Shown here in pieces: positions 1 through 10,125 of a stretch of 64,000 nucleotides of DNA; position 1 is the stretch's first letter, and every line of letters begins with the position of its first letter. The notes beneath the pieces were generated by a model. The model worked only from the letters and a program-made list of their open reading frames with translations. It searched no databases and was not told where the DNA came from. This stretch comes from Pirellulales bacterium (GTDB lineage Bacteria > Planctomycetota > Planctomycetia > Pirellulales > JAEUIK01), in contig JAIBBZ010000006.1 of NCBI GenBank assembly GCA_019694435.1, positions 1-64,000 on the forward strand, written 5' to 3'. A program made the translations under genes and the position numbers.

Positions 1-2
1 TG

Positions 3-2546
3 GGCATGATGTACGGCAACCTGGTGCCCAAGGACGCGGTGCCGATGCAAAACCTGGGCATGTTCGGCGAAACGGTCGTCGATGAGCTCATGGTGCGGCG
101 CGTGGGCCGCGGTGCCGGGGCGATGGCCGCCGCCGTGCCGATGGCGGCGCCAGCGCCCGAGGCCGCGGCTCTCGAAGGCGCGCCGGCCGGCGCCATGGCG
201 CTACAGAAGAGCGCGGCGGCCGATCGCGCGGTCGAGTTGGTGCAACCGACCGTGCGCAAGGAGTTTGCCGACACGGCCTACTGGGCCGCGGATCTGAAGC
301 CCGACGCCCAGGGAATCGTCAACGTTTCGCTGAAGATGCCCGAGAACCTGACGACCTGGCGGATTCGCGCCTGGACGATGGGCCCCGGCACGCAGGTGGG
401 CGAGGCGTCGTCCGAGGTCCGGACGCGCAAGAACCTGATCGTCCGGCTGCAGGCCCCGCGGTTCTTTGTCGAGCGCGACGAAGTCGTCCTCTCGGCCAAC
501 GTGCACAACTACCTGGCCGGCGAAAAGTCGGTGCAAGTGGCGCTCGAACTCGACGGGCCGGCGCTGGCGGCGCTCGACGAGTCGACCCGGACGGTCACGA
601 TTCCAGCCGGTGGCGAAGCGCGCGTCGATTGGCGCGTAAAGGCCGTGGCCGAAGGCGAGGCCGTCGTGCGCATGAAAGCACTCAGCGATGAGGAGTCGGA
701 CGCCGTCGAGCAGCGGTTCCCCGTCAAGGTGCATGGCATGCTCAAGACCGAGTCGGTCGCCGGCGCCCTGCGTCCCGACGACGAGCAGGCCCGGCTGACG
801 ATCAACATCCCGGCCGAGCGCCGGCCGGAGCTGTCGCGGCTCGAACTGCGCTATTCGCCGAGCCTGGCCTATGCGATGGTCGACGCGCTGCCGTACCTGG
901 CCGAGTATCCCTACGGCTGCACCGAGCAGACGCTCAACCGGTTCGTGCCGGCCGTGATCACGGCCAACGTCCTGCGAAAGCTGGGGCTCGATCTGGCCGC
1001 GATCGAGAACAAACGCGTCAATCTCAACGCGCAGGAAATCGGCGATCCGGCCGAGCGCGCCCGGCGCTGGAAGCACTGGGAGCGCAATCCGGTGTTCGAA
1101 GAGGCGACCTTGAACGACATGGTCGCCGAGGGAGTCAAGCGGCTCACCGAGATGCAGTTGTCCGACGGCGGCTGGGGCTGGTTCTCCGGGTGGGGCGAAT
1201 CGTCCGGACCCCACACCACGGCGACGGTCGTGCATGGCTTGCAAGTGGCCCAGGGCAATGGCCTGGCGCTCGTGCCGGGCGTGCTGGAAAACGGCGTCGA
1301 GTGGCTCAAGCGCTATCAGGCCGAACAAGTGCAGATGCTCACGAACGCGGCCACGAAGACCGAACCCTACAAGACGTTGGCCGACGAGATCGACGCCTTG
1401 GTCTACATGGTGCTGGCTGATGCCGACGTGGCCGACGCCGCGATGCGCGAGTTTATCTACCGCGATCGCCAGCACCTGTCCGTCTATAGCAAGGCGATGT
1501 TCGCGCTGGCCCTGCACAAGCAGCAACAGCGCGAGCAGCTCGAGATGCTGGTGCGCAACATCGAGCAATTCGTGGTCGAGGACGATGAAAACCAGACTGC
1601 CTGGCTGCGCCTGCCGGAGGGCAACGCCTGGTGGAACTGGTACGGCAGCGAATACGAATCGCAGGCCTATTACCTGAAGCTCTTGGCCAAGGTCGATCCG
1701 CAAGGCCGGCGCGCGTCGCGCGTGGCCAAATACCTGATCAACAATCGCCGCCACGGCACGTGGTGGAACTCGACCCGCGATACGGCCCTGTGCATCGAGG
1801 CGCTGGCCGAATTCATCCAGGCCAGCGGCGAGGGCCGGCCCGAGATGACCGTCGAACTCTGGGTCGACGGCCGCCAGCAACGGGCCGTCGAAATCACGCC
1901 GGCCAACCTGTTCCAGTTCGACAACGTGCTGGTTCTCGAGGGCGACGCCCTGACGACCGGCCAGCACACGATCGAGATTCGCAAGCGCGGGCGCGGACCG
2001 TTGTACTACAACGCCTACACGACCAACTTCACGCTCGAGGAGTTCATCACGGCGGCCGGACTGGAAGTCAAAGTCCAGCGCAAGCTGTACCGCCTGGTGC
2101 CCGAGGAAGCGACGGCCACCGTCGCGGGCAGCCGCGGGCAGGTGGTGGCGCAGCGCGTCGAAAAATATCGCCGCGAAGAGCTTACGAGTCCCGGCCAGTT
2201 GACCAGCGGCGACCTCGTCGAGGTCGAGCTGGTGATCGACAGCAAGAACGACTACGAGTATGTGATCTTCGAAGACCTCAAGGCGGCGGGCTGCGAGCCG
2301 GTCGAGCTGCTCAGCGGCTACGTCGGCCACGGTTTGGGCGCCTACCAGGAACTGCGCGACGATCGAGCCAGTTTCTTCGTCCGCTTCCTGCCGCGCGGAA
2401 CCCACAGCCTGACCTACCGGTTGCGAGCCGAGGTACCGGGGCAGTTTAGCGCGCTACCGGCCCGTGCCTGGGCGATGTATGCCCCGGAACTGAAGGGAAA
2501 TTCAGACGAGGCGAAGCTGTCGATCGCCGATCGTGAAGAACCCTAA
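3..2546 (+). CDS. alpha-2-macroglobulin family protein, C-terminal part (5' truncated)
   Basis: The reading frame is open at the left edge, so the N-terminus lies outside the window; about 847 residues are visible. The sequence shows a macroglobulin-type beta-sandwich region, then the thioester motif GCTEQ (bases 915-929, within YPYGCTEQ), then an alpha-helical terpenoid-toroid-like stretch rich in Trp/Gly (SDGGWGWF), and a C-terminal receptor-binding-like domain. In this family the Cys-Glu-Gln thioester covalently traps attacking proteases. Bacterial members are periplasmic and often work with penicillin-binding protein 1C in envelope defence; no PBP gene is visible here. The family call is firm because of the thioester context. 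The biological role in planctomycetes is inferred. Confidence 0.93.
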   Translation, partial: GMMYGNLVPKDAVPMQNLGMFGETVVDELMVRRVGRGAGAMAAAVPMAAPAPEAAALEGAPAGAMALQKSAAADRAVELVQPTVRKEFADTAYWAADLKPDAQGIVNVSLKMPENLTTWRIRAWTMGPGTQVGEASSEVRTRKNLIVRLQAPRFFVERDEVVLSANVHNYLAGEKSVQVALELDGPALAALDESTRTVTIPAGGEARVDWRVKAVAEGEAVVRMKALSDEESDAVEQRFPVKVHGMLKTESVAGALRPDDEQARLTINIPAERRPELSRLELRYSPSLAYAMVDALPYLAEYPYGCTEQTLNRFVPAVITANVLRKLGLDLAAIENKRVNLNAQEIGDPAERARRWKHWERNPVFEEATLNDMVAEGVKRLTEMQLSDGGWGWFSGWGESSGPHTTATVVHGLQVAQGNGLALVPGVLENGVEWLKRYQAEQVQMLTNAATKTEPYKTLADEIDALVYMVLADADVADAAMREFIYRDRQHLSVYSKAMFALALHKQQQREQLEMLVRNIEQFVVEDDENQTAWLRLPEGNAWWNWYGSEYESQAYYLKLLAKVDPQGRRASRVAKYLINNRRHGTWWNSTRDTALCIEALAEFIQASGEGRPEMTVELWVDGRQQRAVEITPANLFQFDNVLVLEGDALTTGQHTIEIRKRGRGPLYYNAYTTNFTLEEFITAAGLEVKVQRKLYRLVPEEATATVAGSRGQVVAQRVEKYRREELTSPGQLTSGDLVEVELVIDSKNDYEYVIFEDLKAAGCEPVELLSGYVGHGLGAYQELRDDRASFFVRFLPRGTHSLTYRLRAEVPGQFSALPARAWAMYAPELKGNSDEAKLSIADREEP

Positions 2547-2603
2547 GACCAGGTCGGACATTCGCTTGCCAGTCCGTTGGAAGCGGATTGGAATAGAGAT
2601 CGA

Positions 2604-3911
2604 ATGCCGTCGCATGCGCAAACACCCCCCCGTCGCCCGAACGTGAGCCCGCGCCGGACAACCGGCGCAGATTCGCCGCGTGGCGCTTTCACGTTAATCG
2701 AGCTGTTGGTGGTCATCGCCATCGTGGCGATCCTGCTGGCCCTGCTGCTGCCCGCCGTGGGTGCAGCCCGGGGCGCGGCACAGCGGATGCAATGCGCCAA
2801 CCACCTCAAGCAGTTGGGCTTGGCGCTGCACAACTACAACACCGCGACCGGCTCGTTTCCCAGCGGCGTCACCTACGGTGCCTACGACAACCCTCCCGAC
2901 TTTGCCCACGGCAAGCTGGGCCGGCTGGCGCCCTATCAAACGGGCTTCTCGGCGCTGCTGCCCTACGTGGAGCAAAACTTGCGGTCGGGCGGGACCTATC
3001 AGGCCAACCAGCCCTGGTTCCGGCAGTCGTCGGCCTATGCCTCGCACGTCGTACCGGTGCTCGAATGCCCCAGCAATGGGGGCAAATCGAACCCGGTGAC
3101 GACGCGTTATTTGAATACCTTTCTGGCCAAGCTGAACTCGGCGCTGCCCGAGCCGCTGTCGATCGGCGATGCTTTTGCGACGACCGACTACCTGCTCTCC
3201 AAGGGTATCAACGACGCCTGGTGCCCCGCGGCGGGGGCCATCGCCGATTGGGACTCGCTGAGCGCCACCAGCGGGCTGGCCGGATACGCCGTGACCGAAC
3301 GCGGAATGTTCGACATTTCCTTCCCGGTCGAGTCGGCCAACCACGGGGCGAGCTTTGCCTGCCGGACCAACATGATTCACGACGGGCTGAGCTACACCTT
3401 TGCCATGGGCGAAGGTGCGCAAGGGCCCCGCTGGCAAATCTGCACGCGAGGCGTCGGCGTGCTGAAGACGCCGTGCCAGCCGTTGTGCTGGAAAGGCACC
3501 GGCCTGCCAGGCACGTGCACCACGGCCAACAGCCAGTCGCTGCCCGCGTGGCAATTCTGGATGATGAGCCCCAATTTGAGCGACGCGCAAACGCGCGGGC
3601 TGTACCTGGCGAGCATTTTTGGCTGCACGCTCGACAAGTTGAACACCAATCCGGTGACTCACACGGTGATCAACACCAATCTGACGGCGCTAGTGAATTG
3701 CCGCGCCAGTGAAGACTGGGACGGGTCCGGGCCGGCGCTGGGCGGCGGCGCACACCGCACGAGTGGTTTCCGCAGCGATCACGCCGGAGGCGGACACTTC
3801 CTGTTTGCCGATGGCACGGTCCGCTTCGTGCAGGACAACATCGACCTCGACACCTACCGGGCGTTATCGACCATTCAGGGTAACGAATTACCGTTGACGA
3901 CTGCCCCTTGA
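2604..3911 (+). CDS. DUF1559 domain protein with prepilin-type N-terminus
   Basis: 435 residues. Near the N-terminus is a type IV prepilin-like cleavage/methylation signal, [20 protein letters not shown], followed by the planctomycete pattern of a long hydrophobic helix and [15 protein letters not shown]. The C-terminus has the DUF1559 signature [12 protein letters not shown]. Such proteins occur in very many copies in Planctomycetota and are thought to be pseudopilin-like envelope proteins; the precise role is unknown. I chose the ATG at 2604 over an in-frame TTG at 2577, although neither has a strong Shine-Dalgarno. It lies 57 bases after the macroglobulin gene on the same strand, so co-transcription is possible but not shown. 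Confidence 0.9.
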   Translation: MPSHAQTPPRRPNVSPRRTTGADSPRGAFTLIELLVVIAIVAILLALLLPAVGAARGAAQRMQCANHLKQLGLALHNYNTATGSFPSGVTYGAYDNPPDFAHGKLGRLAPYQTGFSALLPYVEQNLRSGGTYQANQPWFRQSSAYASHVVPVLECPSNGGKSNPVTTRYLNTFLAKLNSALPEPLSIGDAFATTDYLLSKGINDAWCPAAGAIADWDSLSATSGLAGYAVTERGMFDISFPVESANHGASFACRTNMIHDGLSYTFAMGEGAQGPRWQICTRGVGVLKTPCQPLCWKGTGLPGTCTTANSQSLPAWQFWMMSPNLSDAQTRGLYLASIFGCTLDKLNTNPVTHTVINTNLTALVNCRASEDWDGSGPALGGGAHRTSGFRSDHAGGGHFLFADGTVRFVQDNIDLDTYRALSTIQGNELPLTTAP

Positions 3912-3940
3912 TCGCCACCCCGGGGTGCAGCGCTCGGCGC

Positions 3941-3979
3941 AAAAAAAAAAAACCAGCACGGGCCGCTGGCCCGTGCTGG
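3941..3979 (-). terminator. intrinsic terminator of the PDZ protein gene
   Basis: Perfect 12-bp inverted repeat (3953-3964 with 3968-3979, 3-nt loop) flanked on the left by twelve A residues (3941-3952). Read on the minus strand this is a GC-rich stem followed by a U-run, just downstream of the minus-strand gene ending at 4004. It may also stop read-through from the plus-strand gene ending at 3911. Confidence 0.85.
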
Positions 3980-4003
3980 TGGTGCTTTGGTTGTTGCGCG
4001 TCT

Positions 4004-4621
4004 TTAGTAAGGCTGCCGCGCTGCCCAGCGGACAGCCATGCGGCCGGTACGCACGTCGAGCACGAGCAGTTCGAAGTCGGAGTCTTGACCGGCCAGCACG
4101 CGCTGCACGCACGACGGACCGTAAACCTGGTCGCCGTTGATGCGGACGATGATGTCGCCCGGTTCGACGCCGGCGCGATAGGCAGCGCCCCAAGGCTGCA
4201 CGTCGATGACCTGGATACCGTAGCCCGAGAGCCGGACGCCACGCAGGCCCAAGATCGGCTCGTAGAACGTCGCCGGCACGACCGGGGTCGGCACATAGTG
4301 CGGCTGCGGAACCAGGTAGGGCGTCGGTTGCGTGACCACGTAATGCGGTTGCTGCGGAACGACGTAGCGCGTCACGCTCGGCGAGGTCGGCGTGCCGTAA
4401 TGGTAGCTGTACGACTCATTCTTTTTCTGGCCGCGGCGCGAACGATATCGGGCTGCCTGGGCGCTTTCGACCTGCGCGCTCAACCGCTGCAGCGAAGGCG
4501 CAAAACCCTTCGGCGCAAAGCCGTCGCCCGCCAGGGACTGAGCGGCGGGGCTCAACAGGCCAGCGACAAACACGCAACGCAACGCACGATTGGACCAACG
4601 ATTTGCGATTCCGGCGAACAT
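4004..4621 (-). CDS. secreted PDZ domain protein
   Basis: 205 residues from the ATG at 4621, which has AGGAG seven bases upstream; the frame stays open further upstream but that part lacks support. The N-terminus is a signal peptide (hydrophobic VFVAGLLSPAAQSLAG). A low-complexity Pro/Tyr/Gln/Val stretch follows (about residues 75-120, with repeats such as YVVPQQPHYVV), and then a PDZ domain (GIQVIDVQPWGAAYRAGV, EPGDIIVRINGDQVYG). PDZ domains bind C-terminal peptides. There is no protease domain, so this is probably a periplasmic adaptor or scaffold. It is monocistronic, with an intrinsic terminator directly downstream. Confidence 0.8.
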   Translation of the reverse strand: MFAGIANRWSNRALRCVFVAGLLSPAAQSLAGDGFAPKGFAPSLQRLSAQVESAQAARYRSRRGQKKNESYSYHYGTPTSPSVTRYVVPQQPHYVVTQPTPYLVPQPHYVPTPVVPATFYEPILGLRGVRLSGYGIQVIDVQPWGAAYRAGVEPGDIIVRINGDQVYGPSCVQRVLAGQDSDFELLVLDVRTGRMAVRWAARQPY

Positions 4622-4967
4622 GGGTGCACTCCTGGGCAGGATTGGTGAATCGACAGCCGCCAGCCAGATTCGTTTGGGCCCGGCGAGTTGTCTGCGATTC
4701 TGACACCCTTCAATGCGTCCGTCGTGCCGGCTTGTTACACCCAACCAGGACAGATTTCGCAATTCATTCATTCAAAAGGGCTTACGAGAATTCTTCAAGC
4801 ATGACAAGTGCATAATTGATGCATCTACCAGGGTCAATTGAAGTCAATTAAGCTCATCAATTCGTCAATCTGACGTCACCTCCGCCAACTGAGGGTGATG
4901 AGAAACAAAGACCGAATCCGTACGCTTTTGAGGAGATGGATCGACCCGCCTCGAGGAGCGCTTCGCG
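4622..4967. other. divergent intergenic region with TCAATT repeats
   Basis: 346 bases between the divergent PDZ and methyltransferase genes, and clearly AT-richer than the surroundings between about 4740 and 4880. It holds TCAATT at 4834, 4844 and 4857 and TCAATC at 4865, all in the same orientation. The first two are exactly 10 bases apart, about one helical turn. This resembles a direct-repeat operator for a transcription factor. No coding region or clear -10/-35 pair was seen. Confidence 0.35.
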
Positions 4968-5822
4968 ATGCCCAAGCTGCGTCCGTTTTACGAAGACGTT
5001 CAGGCCCATTACGACCTGTCCGACGACTTTTACCGCCTCTTTCTTGATCCCTCGATGACCTACAGTTGCGCTTACTTCGAGCGCGACGACATGACCTTGG
5101 CCGAGGCGCAGCGCGCGAAAGTCGACCTCTCGCTTTCGAAATGCAATCTCCGGCCAGGGCTACGGCTGTTAGACGTGGGCTGCGGCTGGGGAGCTACCGT
5201 CCGGCGCGCGGCCGAGAAATATGGCGTGCACGCGATCGGCTTGACCTTGAGCGTGAATCAGCACGCCCATGCCAAGCAACTGGCCGCCGACCAGCCGTTG
5301 GCCGAATATCGGTTGCAAGGCTGGGAGGAATTCGACGAACCCGTCGACCGGGTCGTCAGCATCGGCGCCTTCGAGCATTTCCGCGTGGAGCGTTACGAGG
5401 AATTCTTTGCCCGTTGCCGCCGGTTGCTGCCGGCCGACGGTTGCATGATGATTCACTCGATCGTGCATGGGACGGACGAAACCCGTTTGCCCGACGAGCC
5501 GGAATGGTCGGCCGAGCTGATCGACTACATGCGATTCATCAAGTATCACATCTTTCCCGGCGGCCAGGTCCCCGCGCGCGAAGCGATCATCAATTCTGCC
5601 CGGGGGCAGGGCTTCGAGCTGACCCGGTTGCAATCGCTGCAATTGCACTATGCCCGGACGCTGACCTGCTGGGCGCAAAACCTTGCGGCAAACGAGTCGC
5701 AGGCCGTGGCGCTCACCTCGCGCGAGGTGTTCGACCGCTACATGCGCTACCTGACGCAATCGGCCCATTACTTCCGCACCGGCCACATCGACGTCTGCCA
5801 GTTCAGTCTGCAGAAGCGGTAG
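4968..5822 (+). CDS. cyclopropane-fatty-acyl-phospholipid/mycolic acid cyclopropane synthase family methyltransferase
   Basis: 284 residues; GAGGAG lies about ten bases before the ATG. Family features in order: HYDLSDDFYRLFLD and TYSCAYF near residues 14-36, the SAM-binding motif LLDVGCGWGA at 68-76, AIGLTLSVNQ, and a C-terminal GHIDVCQFSLQKR close to the ending of actinobacterial cyclopropane/methoxymycolate synthases. These enzymes transfer a methyl group from S-adenosylmethionine to acyl-chain double bonds. The protein lacks the extra N-terminal domain of E. coli CFA synthase and so matches the short form. The substrate is probably an unsaturated or otherwise modified lipid; the exact product cannot be read from sequence. 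Confidence 0.85.
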   Translation: MPKLRPFYEDVQAHYDLSDDFYRLFLDPSMTYSCAYFERDDMTLAEAQRAKVDLSLSKCNLRPGLRLLDVGCGWGATVRRAAEKYGVHAIGLTLSVNQHAHAKQLAADQPLAEYRLQGWEEFDEPVDRVVSIGAFEHFRVERYEEFFARCRRLLPADGCMMIHSIVHGTDETRLPDEPEWSAELIDYMRFIKYHIFPGGQVPAREAIINSARGQGFELTRLQSLQLHYARTLTCWAQNLAANESQAVALTSREVFDRYMRYLTQSAHYFRTGHIDVCQFSLQKR

Positions 5823-5919
5823 CCCTCCGCTGACGAACTCAACGGGCCGCCAGCCCGCGCGCAGATGCGCGATCTCTGGAAGGCGGCCTCGAGCGCTTGG
5901 CTGCGAGCCGCGCGGGTCT

Positions 5920-6285
5920 TCAGCGCAGCTCCCACCAGTAATACACGTCGGGCACGAACTGCGTGTGCACGCTGACGCCGCCGGCGCCGCCGTGCGACTC
6001 GAGCGTGGTGGCGATCAGCCAGCCGCCGGGCACCTTCGCGCGAAAGGCCCGCGGCTCGTCGCCTGAGCTGGGCAAAGCCTCCCAGTCGAAGCCCTTGCAC
6101 ACGGGAAAGGCCGGCGCCGGTGCCTGAATGCTGTAGTGATCGCCCCGCAAACGTTCTTCGGCTACGGCCTTGCCGGCCATCGAGGGCAAAGGCCGAATCG
6201 AACCCTGGTGCAGGGCATGGCCCACGTAGAACAGTCCCGCGACCAGGGCCAAGAGTAAGACGCGATTGTTGCAGAAGCCACGCAT
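5920..6285 (-). CDS. small membrane-anchored protein of unknown function
   Basis: 121 residues. One N-terminal hydrophobic segment (RVLLLALVAGLFYVGHAL, about residues 8-25) would act as signal anchor, followed by a roughly 95-residue soluble part rich in Trp and Gly (GGWLIATTLESHGGAGG, ending VYYWWELR). I do not recognise the family. GAGG lies ten bases upstream of the ATG. It stands alone between genes on the other strand. It is probably real because of the anchor, the RBS and codon use like the neighbours. Confidence 0.6.
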   Translation of the reverse strand: MRGFCNNRVLLLALVAGLFYVGHALHQGSIRPLPSMAGKAVAEERLRGDHYSIQAPAPAFPVCKGFDWEALPSSGDEPRAFRAKVPGGWLIATTLESHGGAGGVSVHTQFVPDVYYWWELR

Positions 6286-6495
6286 GGAAGTGATGCCTCA
6301 AGAGGTGAGACGCTCGACGAGCACGTCCGCTCCTTTCCATGCTGGTTAGAGCCGGCCCGCGCGCCTATGCGCCGCGAATCGCCGCGGGGTGGTCGGAGGG
6401 TGGGAATGTAGCGGAATTTCCGCCGTTGCGGCCGCGGGAGTATCATGGCGGCCGCGCCTACCGAGCCCCCGCTTCCGCACGAGCCCCCGCTTCCT

Positions 6496-9400
6496 ATGAC
6501 CCGCCTCGCCCTGCGTCTTGCCATCGTCCTGCTGGTTCTGGTGCACGCGGTCGCCGGCGCACGCGCGCAGCAAGCGGCCGAAGCGGAGCTTCAATCGCTC
6601 AAGATCGATCCGGCGCTCGACGTCGATTTGTTCGCCGCCGAACCGCTGGTCGTGAATCCCGCGGCCATCGACGTCGACACGCAAGGCCGCGTCTGGGTCG
6701 CCGAGATCAAGTACTACCGCCGCTTTGCCGATCGGCCGCCGGCCGACACGATCAAGGTGCTCGAAGACACCGACGGCGACGGCCGCGCCGATCGCAGCAC
6801 CGTGTTTGCCGAGGGCGTGTACTGCCCGATGAGCATCTGCGTCGCCTGGCCCAAGGTCTATGTGGCTACGAGCCCCGATCTGTGGGTGTATGAAGACCGC
6901 AACAACGACCTCAAGGCCGACGGTCCACCGCAAAAACTGCTCACCGGCTTCGGCGGCTACAACCACGATCATGGCGCGCACAGCCTGGTGCTGGGCCCCG
7001 ACCATAAATGGTGGATGTCGCACGGCGACGGCGGCTTCAATGTCCAGGGGACCGACGGCACGCGGGTCCGATATCGCTGGGGCGCCGTCTTGCGCGGCGA
7101 GTTGGACGGCCGCCAGCTCGAGCTCGTGGCTGTCAACTTCCGCAATCCGTACGAGGTTTGCGTCAGCTCGTTCGGCGAGGCCTATCTCAGCGACAACGAC
7201 AACGACGGCAATTTCAGCACGCGGATCTGCTGGATCCTCGATCGAGGCGACTACGGCTGGTTCGGTGCGCCGCCCGCCAAGGTCGATCCCAGCATCCCGT
7301 TTGCCGAAGGCTGGCACTTTCGGGCCCACATGCCGGGCTATGTGCCCGCGACCCTCGTGACTGGCTTCGGTTCGCCGTGCGGCATCTGCTACTACGAGGG
7401 CGATGCCCTGGGCCCCGACTATCGCGACGCGCCACTGCACGCCGATGCCGGGCCGCGCGAGGTGCGCGTCTATCGCCACACGCCGGCCGGTTTTGGTCAG
7501 CGGGCCGCGAGCCGCACGTTTCTGACCAGCGAAGGCGACGACTACTTCCGCCCCGACGACGTCTGTACCGCGCCCGACGGCTCAGTCTACGTTTCCGACT
7601 GGTACGACGGCGGCGTCGGCGGTCATGCCTACAACAATCCGGATCAAGGCCGGATCTTTGTCGTGCGGCCGCGCGGCAAGTCGCTGGCCCGCCGCGAACA
7701 GCCGGGGCCCTATGCGTCCGTGGCCGATGCCGTTGTGGCCCTGGCGAGCCCCAACCTGGCGACCCAGTTCTTGGCGCGGGAACGGCTCTTGGCCGAACCA
7801 CAAACGAGCGTCCCGGCGCTGCTCGAGTTGATCGCCAACCAGCGCGAATCGCGCCCGGACGTCGCGGCGCGCGCCCTGTGGGTGCTCGACCGCATCGGGG
7901 GCGAGGCCCGTTCCGCCGTCACCGCGGAGCTGCATCACGACGATGCCCGATACCGCGCATTGGCGGTGCGTATCTTGCGCCGGCACGGCTCCGCAGCGGC
8001 CGCGGAAATACTGGCCTTGGCCGACGATCCCGACCCGGCCGTGCGCCGCGAGGTGCTGCTGGCCTTGCCGGGAATCCCCGAGCCGCGCGCCTTCGAGGTA
8101 CTCGTCCGCCGCGCGCAGGCCTACTCGGGCAACGACCGTTACGAACTCGAAACGCTGAACATTGCCGCCGGTGAGCGGAAGACCGACTTGTTCAACGTGT
8201 TGGCCCGTCATGCGCCGCGCACCGCCGGCACGATCCAGTTGCTCCAGGTGCTCGATCCCCAGCAAGCAGCCTCGTTGCTGGCCGCCGGCCTGGCCGACGA
8301 ATCGACTTCGCTCGAATCGCGTCGCGAGATGGTGCACGCGCTGTGTCTTTGCTCGAGCCTCGAGGCCGGCAAGACGCTGCTGAGCTTCGTGGCGAACAAG
8401 GCCGCCGACGCCACGCTGCGCAACGAGGCCCTCGAACGACTGACCGCGAACCTGCAGGCCTCTTGGAGAGAGTTGACCGCCGATGATTCGCTCGCCCAGA
8501 GCCTGGCGGTGGCGATCCAGCATCCCGAAACGCGGCTGGCGGCGCTGCAACTCATCGCGCAATACGGCATCCAGGGCCTGAGCGATCCCGTCGTGGCCCT
8601 GGCTACCGACGCGACACTACCGCCGGGGACGCGCGTGGCGGCAATCGCGGCGCTGGCGGCGCTGCGCTCGCCGGAGGCCGAGAAAGTGCTCGCCCCGCTG
8701 TTGAACGACAGCGTGCCCGACGTGCAACAGGCGGCGCTGGCGGCGCTCGTCCAACTGCAGTCGTGGGCCACGATTCGCCAGGTGCTCACGGCTCCGGAAA
8801 CCGGTGAGTTGGCGCGGCAGGCCGTGACCATGGCCATGCAGAATTCGCCCGGGGCGCTGGTGCTCCTGCGACTGATCGACGAGCAGAAGCTGGCCGATCC
8901 GTTACGCGATCTGGCCGTGTCGGCGGCGCGGCAGCACGCCGATACCAACGTGCGCGTGTTATTCGAACGGTTCTTGCCACCGGGCGAACGTCCGCAACGC
9001 TTGGGCAGCGCGATCCGCCCGGCGGAGATCCTCGACCTGGACGGCGATGCGGCGCGCGGACAGCAGATCTTTGCCAGCGAGACCGCACAATGCCGGAGAT
9101 GTCACGTGGTGGGCGGTCTCGGCGGCGATCTCGGGCCGGACCTCAGCCAGATCGGCCGCAAGTACGAACGGGCAGCACTGCTGGAAACGATTCTCGATCC
9201 GTCGAAGGCCATCGCGCCGGAATACGTGCCCTATTTGGTCGAGACCGACTCGGGACAAGTCTACGTCGGGTTCGTCGTCGAGCGGACCGACGAGCGATTG
9301 GTACTGAAAGATGCCGAGGGCAAGCTGCTGCACCTGCCCACGGCCGAGGTGACGGCCATCGAGCCGCAGCCGAAATCCTTGATGCCCGAGCTGGTGCTGC

Positions 9401-9987
9401 GCGATATTACGGCGCAAGACGCGGCCGATCTCTTGGCGTATCTCGTGTCGCTGCGCAACGGTCTCGCGCAGGTAGCGCGGTTCCGCTATGCCGGCCCCTT
9501 CGAGGGGCGCGAGGCAGACGCCCTGGATCGGCCGCAAGCTCCCGAGGAGCACCCCGAGACGCTCGACAGCGCCGCAACCTTTGCCGGATTGAAAAAAACG
9601 CCGGTCCGCTGGGAAACGATCGCCGCCGGATTGGTGACGACCGGCCAGGCGACTTTTCCCGTCGTCGACCTGGCAGCGCGGATGAAGGACCGCGGTCAAC
9701 GCCAGGCCGGTACGGTGCATTACCTGGCCGTCTACCTGGACAGCGCCAGCGATCAGGATGCGACCCTGCTGCTGGGCACCGACGACGGCTGCAAGGCATG
9801 GCTCAACGGCCGGGAGATTCATCGCGTTGCGGCCCACCGCGCGGTGGTTTATGGCCAGGACCGGGTCGCGGTCCGCCTGCAGTCGGGTCGCAACTTGCTG
9901 TTGATTAAGGTGGTTAATGTCGATGGCCCCTGCGGCGCCACGGCGGCGATCGAAAGCCCGGGGCTGGTGCAGGTCCGGGCCGATTGA
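6496..9987 (+). CDS. PVC-type membrane-bound dehydrogenase / HEAT-repeat / cytochrome c protein
   Basis: 1163 residues from the ATG at 6496, which begins a good signal peptide (LALRLAIVLLVLVHAVAGARA). An in-frame ATG at 6445 with GGGAG four bases upstream is an alternative. Domains in order: a six-bladed propeller-like dehydrogenase domain (VNPAAIDVDTQGRVWVAE, then LEDTDGDGRADR); HEAT-like helical repeats through the middle; a c-type haem site CRRCH (bases 9091-9105) in the planctomycete form with DLGPDLSQIG; and a C-terminal domain with LLLGTDDGCKAWLNGREIH resembling carbohydrate-binding modules. Such proteins are abundant in Planctomycetota and are assumed to be periplasmic sugar or alcohol dehydrogenases. 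The substrate is unknown. Confidence 0.88.
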   Translation: MTRLALRLAIVLLVLVHAVAGARAQQAAEAELQSLKIDPALDVDLFAAEPLVVNPAAIDVDTQGRVWVAEIKYYRRFADRPPADTIKVLEDTDGDGRADRSTVFAEGVYCPMSICVAWPKVYVATSPDLWVYEDRNNDLKADGPPQKLLTGFGGYNHDHGAHSLVLGPDHKWWMSHGDGGFNVQGTDGTRVRYRWGAVLRGELDGRQLELVAVNFRNPYEVCVSSFGEAYLSDNDNDGNFSTRICWILDRGDYGWFGAPPAKVDPSIPFAEGWHFRAHMPGYVPATLVTGFGSPCGICYYEGDALGPDYRDAPLHADAGPREVRVYRHTPAGFGQRAASRTFLTSEGDDYFRPDDVCTAPDGSVYVSDWYDGGVGGHAYNNPDQGRIFVVRPRGKSLARREQPGPYASVADAVVALASPNLATQFLARERLLAEPQTSVPALLELIANQRESRPDVAARALWVLDRIGGEARSAVTAELHHDDARYRALAVRILRRHGSAAAAEILALADDPDPAVRREVLLALPGIPEPRAFEVLVRRAQAYSGNDRYELETLNIAAGERKTDLFNVLARHAPRTAGTIQLLQVLDPQQAASLLAAGLADESTSLESRREMVHALCLCSSLEAGKTLLSFVANKAADATLRNEALERLTANLQASWRELTADDSLAQSLAVAIQHPETRLAALQLIAQYGIQGLSDPVVALATDATLPPGTRVAAIAALAALRSPEAEKVLAPLLNDSVPDVQQAALAALVQLQSWATIRQVLTAPETGELARQAVTMAMQNSPGALVLLRLIDEQKLADPLRDLAVSAARQHADTNVRVLFERFLPPGERPQRLGSAIRPAEILDLDGDAARGQQIFASETAQCRRCHVVGGLGGDLGPDLSQIGRKYERAALLETILDPSKAIAPEYVPYLVETDSGQVYVGFVVERTDERLVLKDAEGKLLHLPTAEVTAIEPQPKSLMPELVLRDITAQDAADLLAYLVSLRNGLAQVARFRYAGPFEGREADALDRPQAPEEHPETLDSAATFAGLKKTPVRWETIAAGLVTTGQATFPVVDLAARMKDRGQRQAGTVHYLAVYLDSASDQDATLLLGTDDGCKAWLNGREIHRVAAHRAVVYGQDRVAVRLQSGRNLLLIKVVNVDGPCGATAAIESPGLVQVRAD

Positions 9988-10125
9988 CGTCGCAACAGGG
10001 CACCCGGGTTGCACTGCGGCATTTTGCCGCGACTTGCGCCACGTGGAATTGACCCGGCACGCGGCGCTAGTAAATTAGTCGCCAGACGAGGAACGAGCCG
10101 TCATAGCTATGGATTGACGGCCGTT

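Noticed and set aside
201..2405. 734-residue open frame on the minus strand across the macroglobulin gene
   Set aside because: It is the antisense shadow of a GC-rich gene: no RBS, no domain pattern, and the plus-strand frame carries an unmistakable thioester domain. The same holds for other long antisense frames such as 16171-18864 and 53856-55934.
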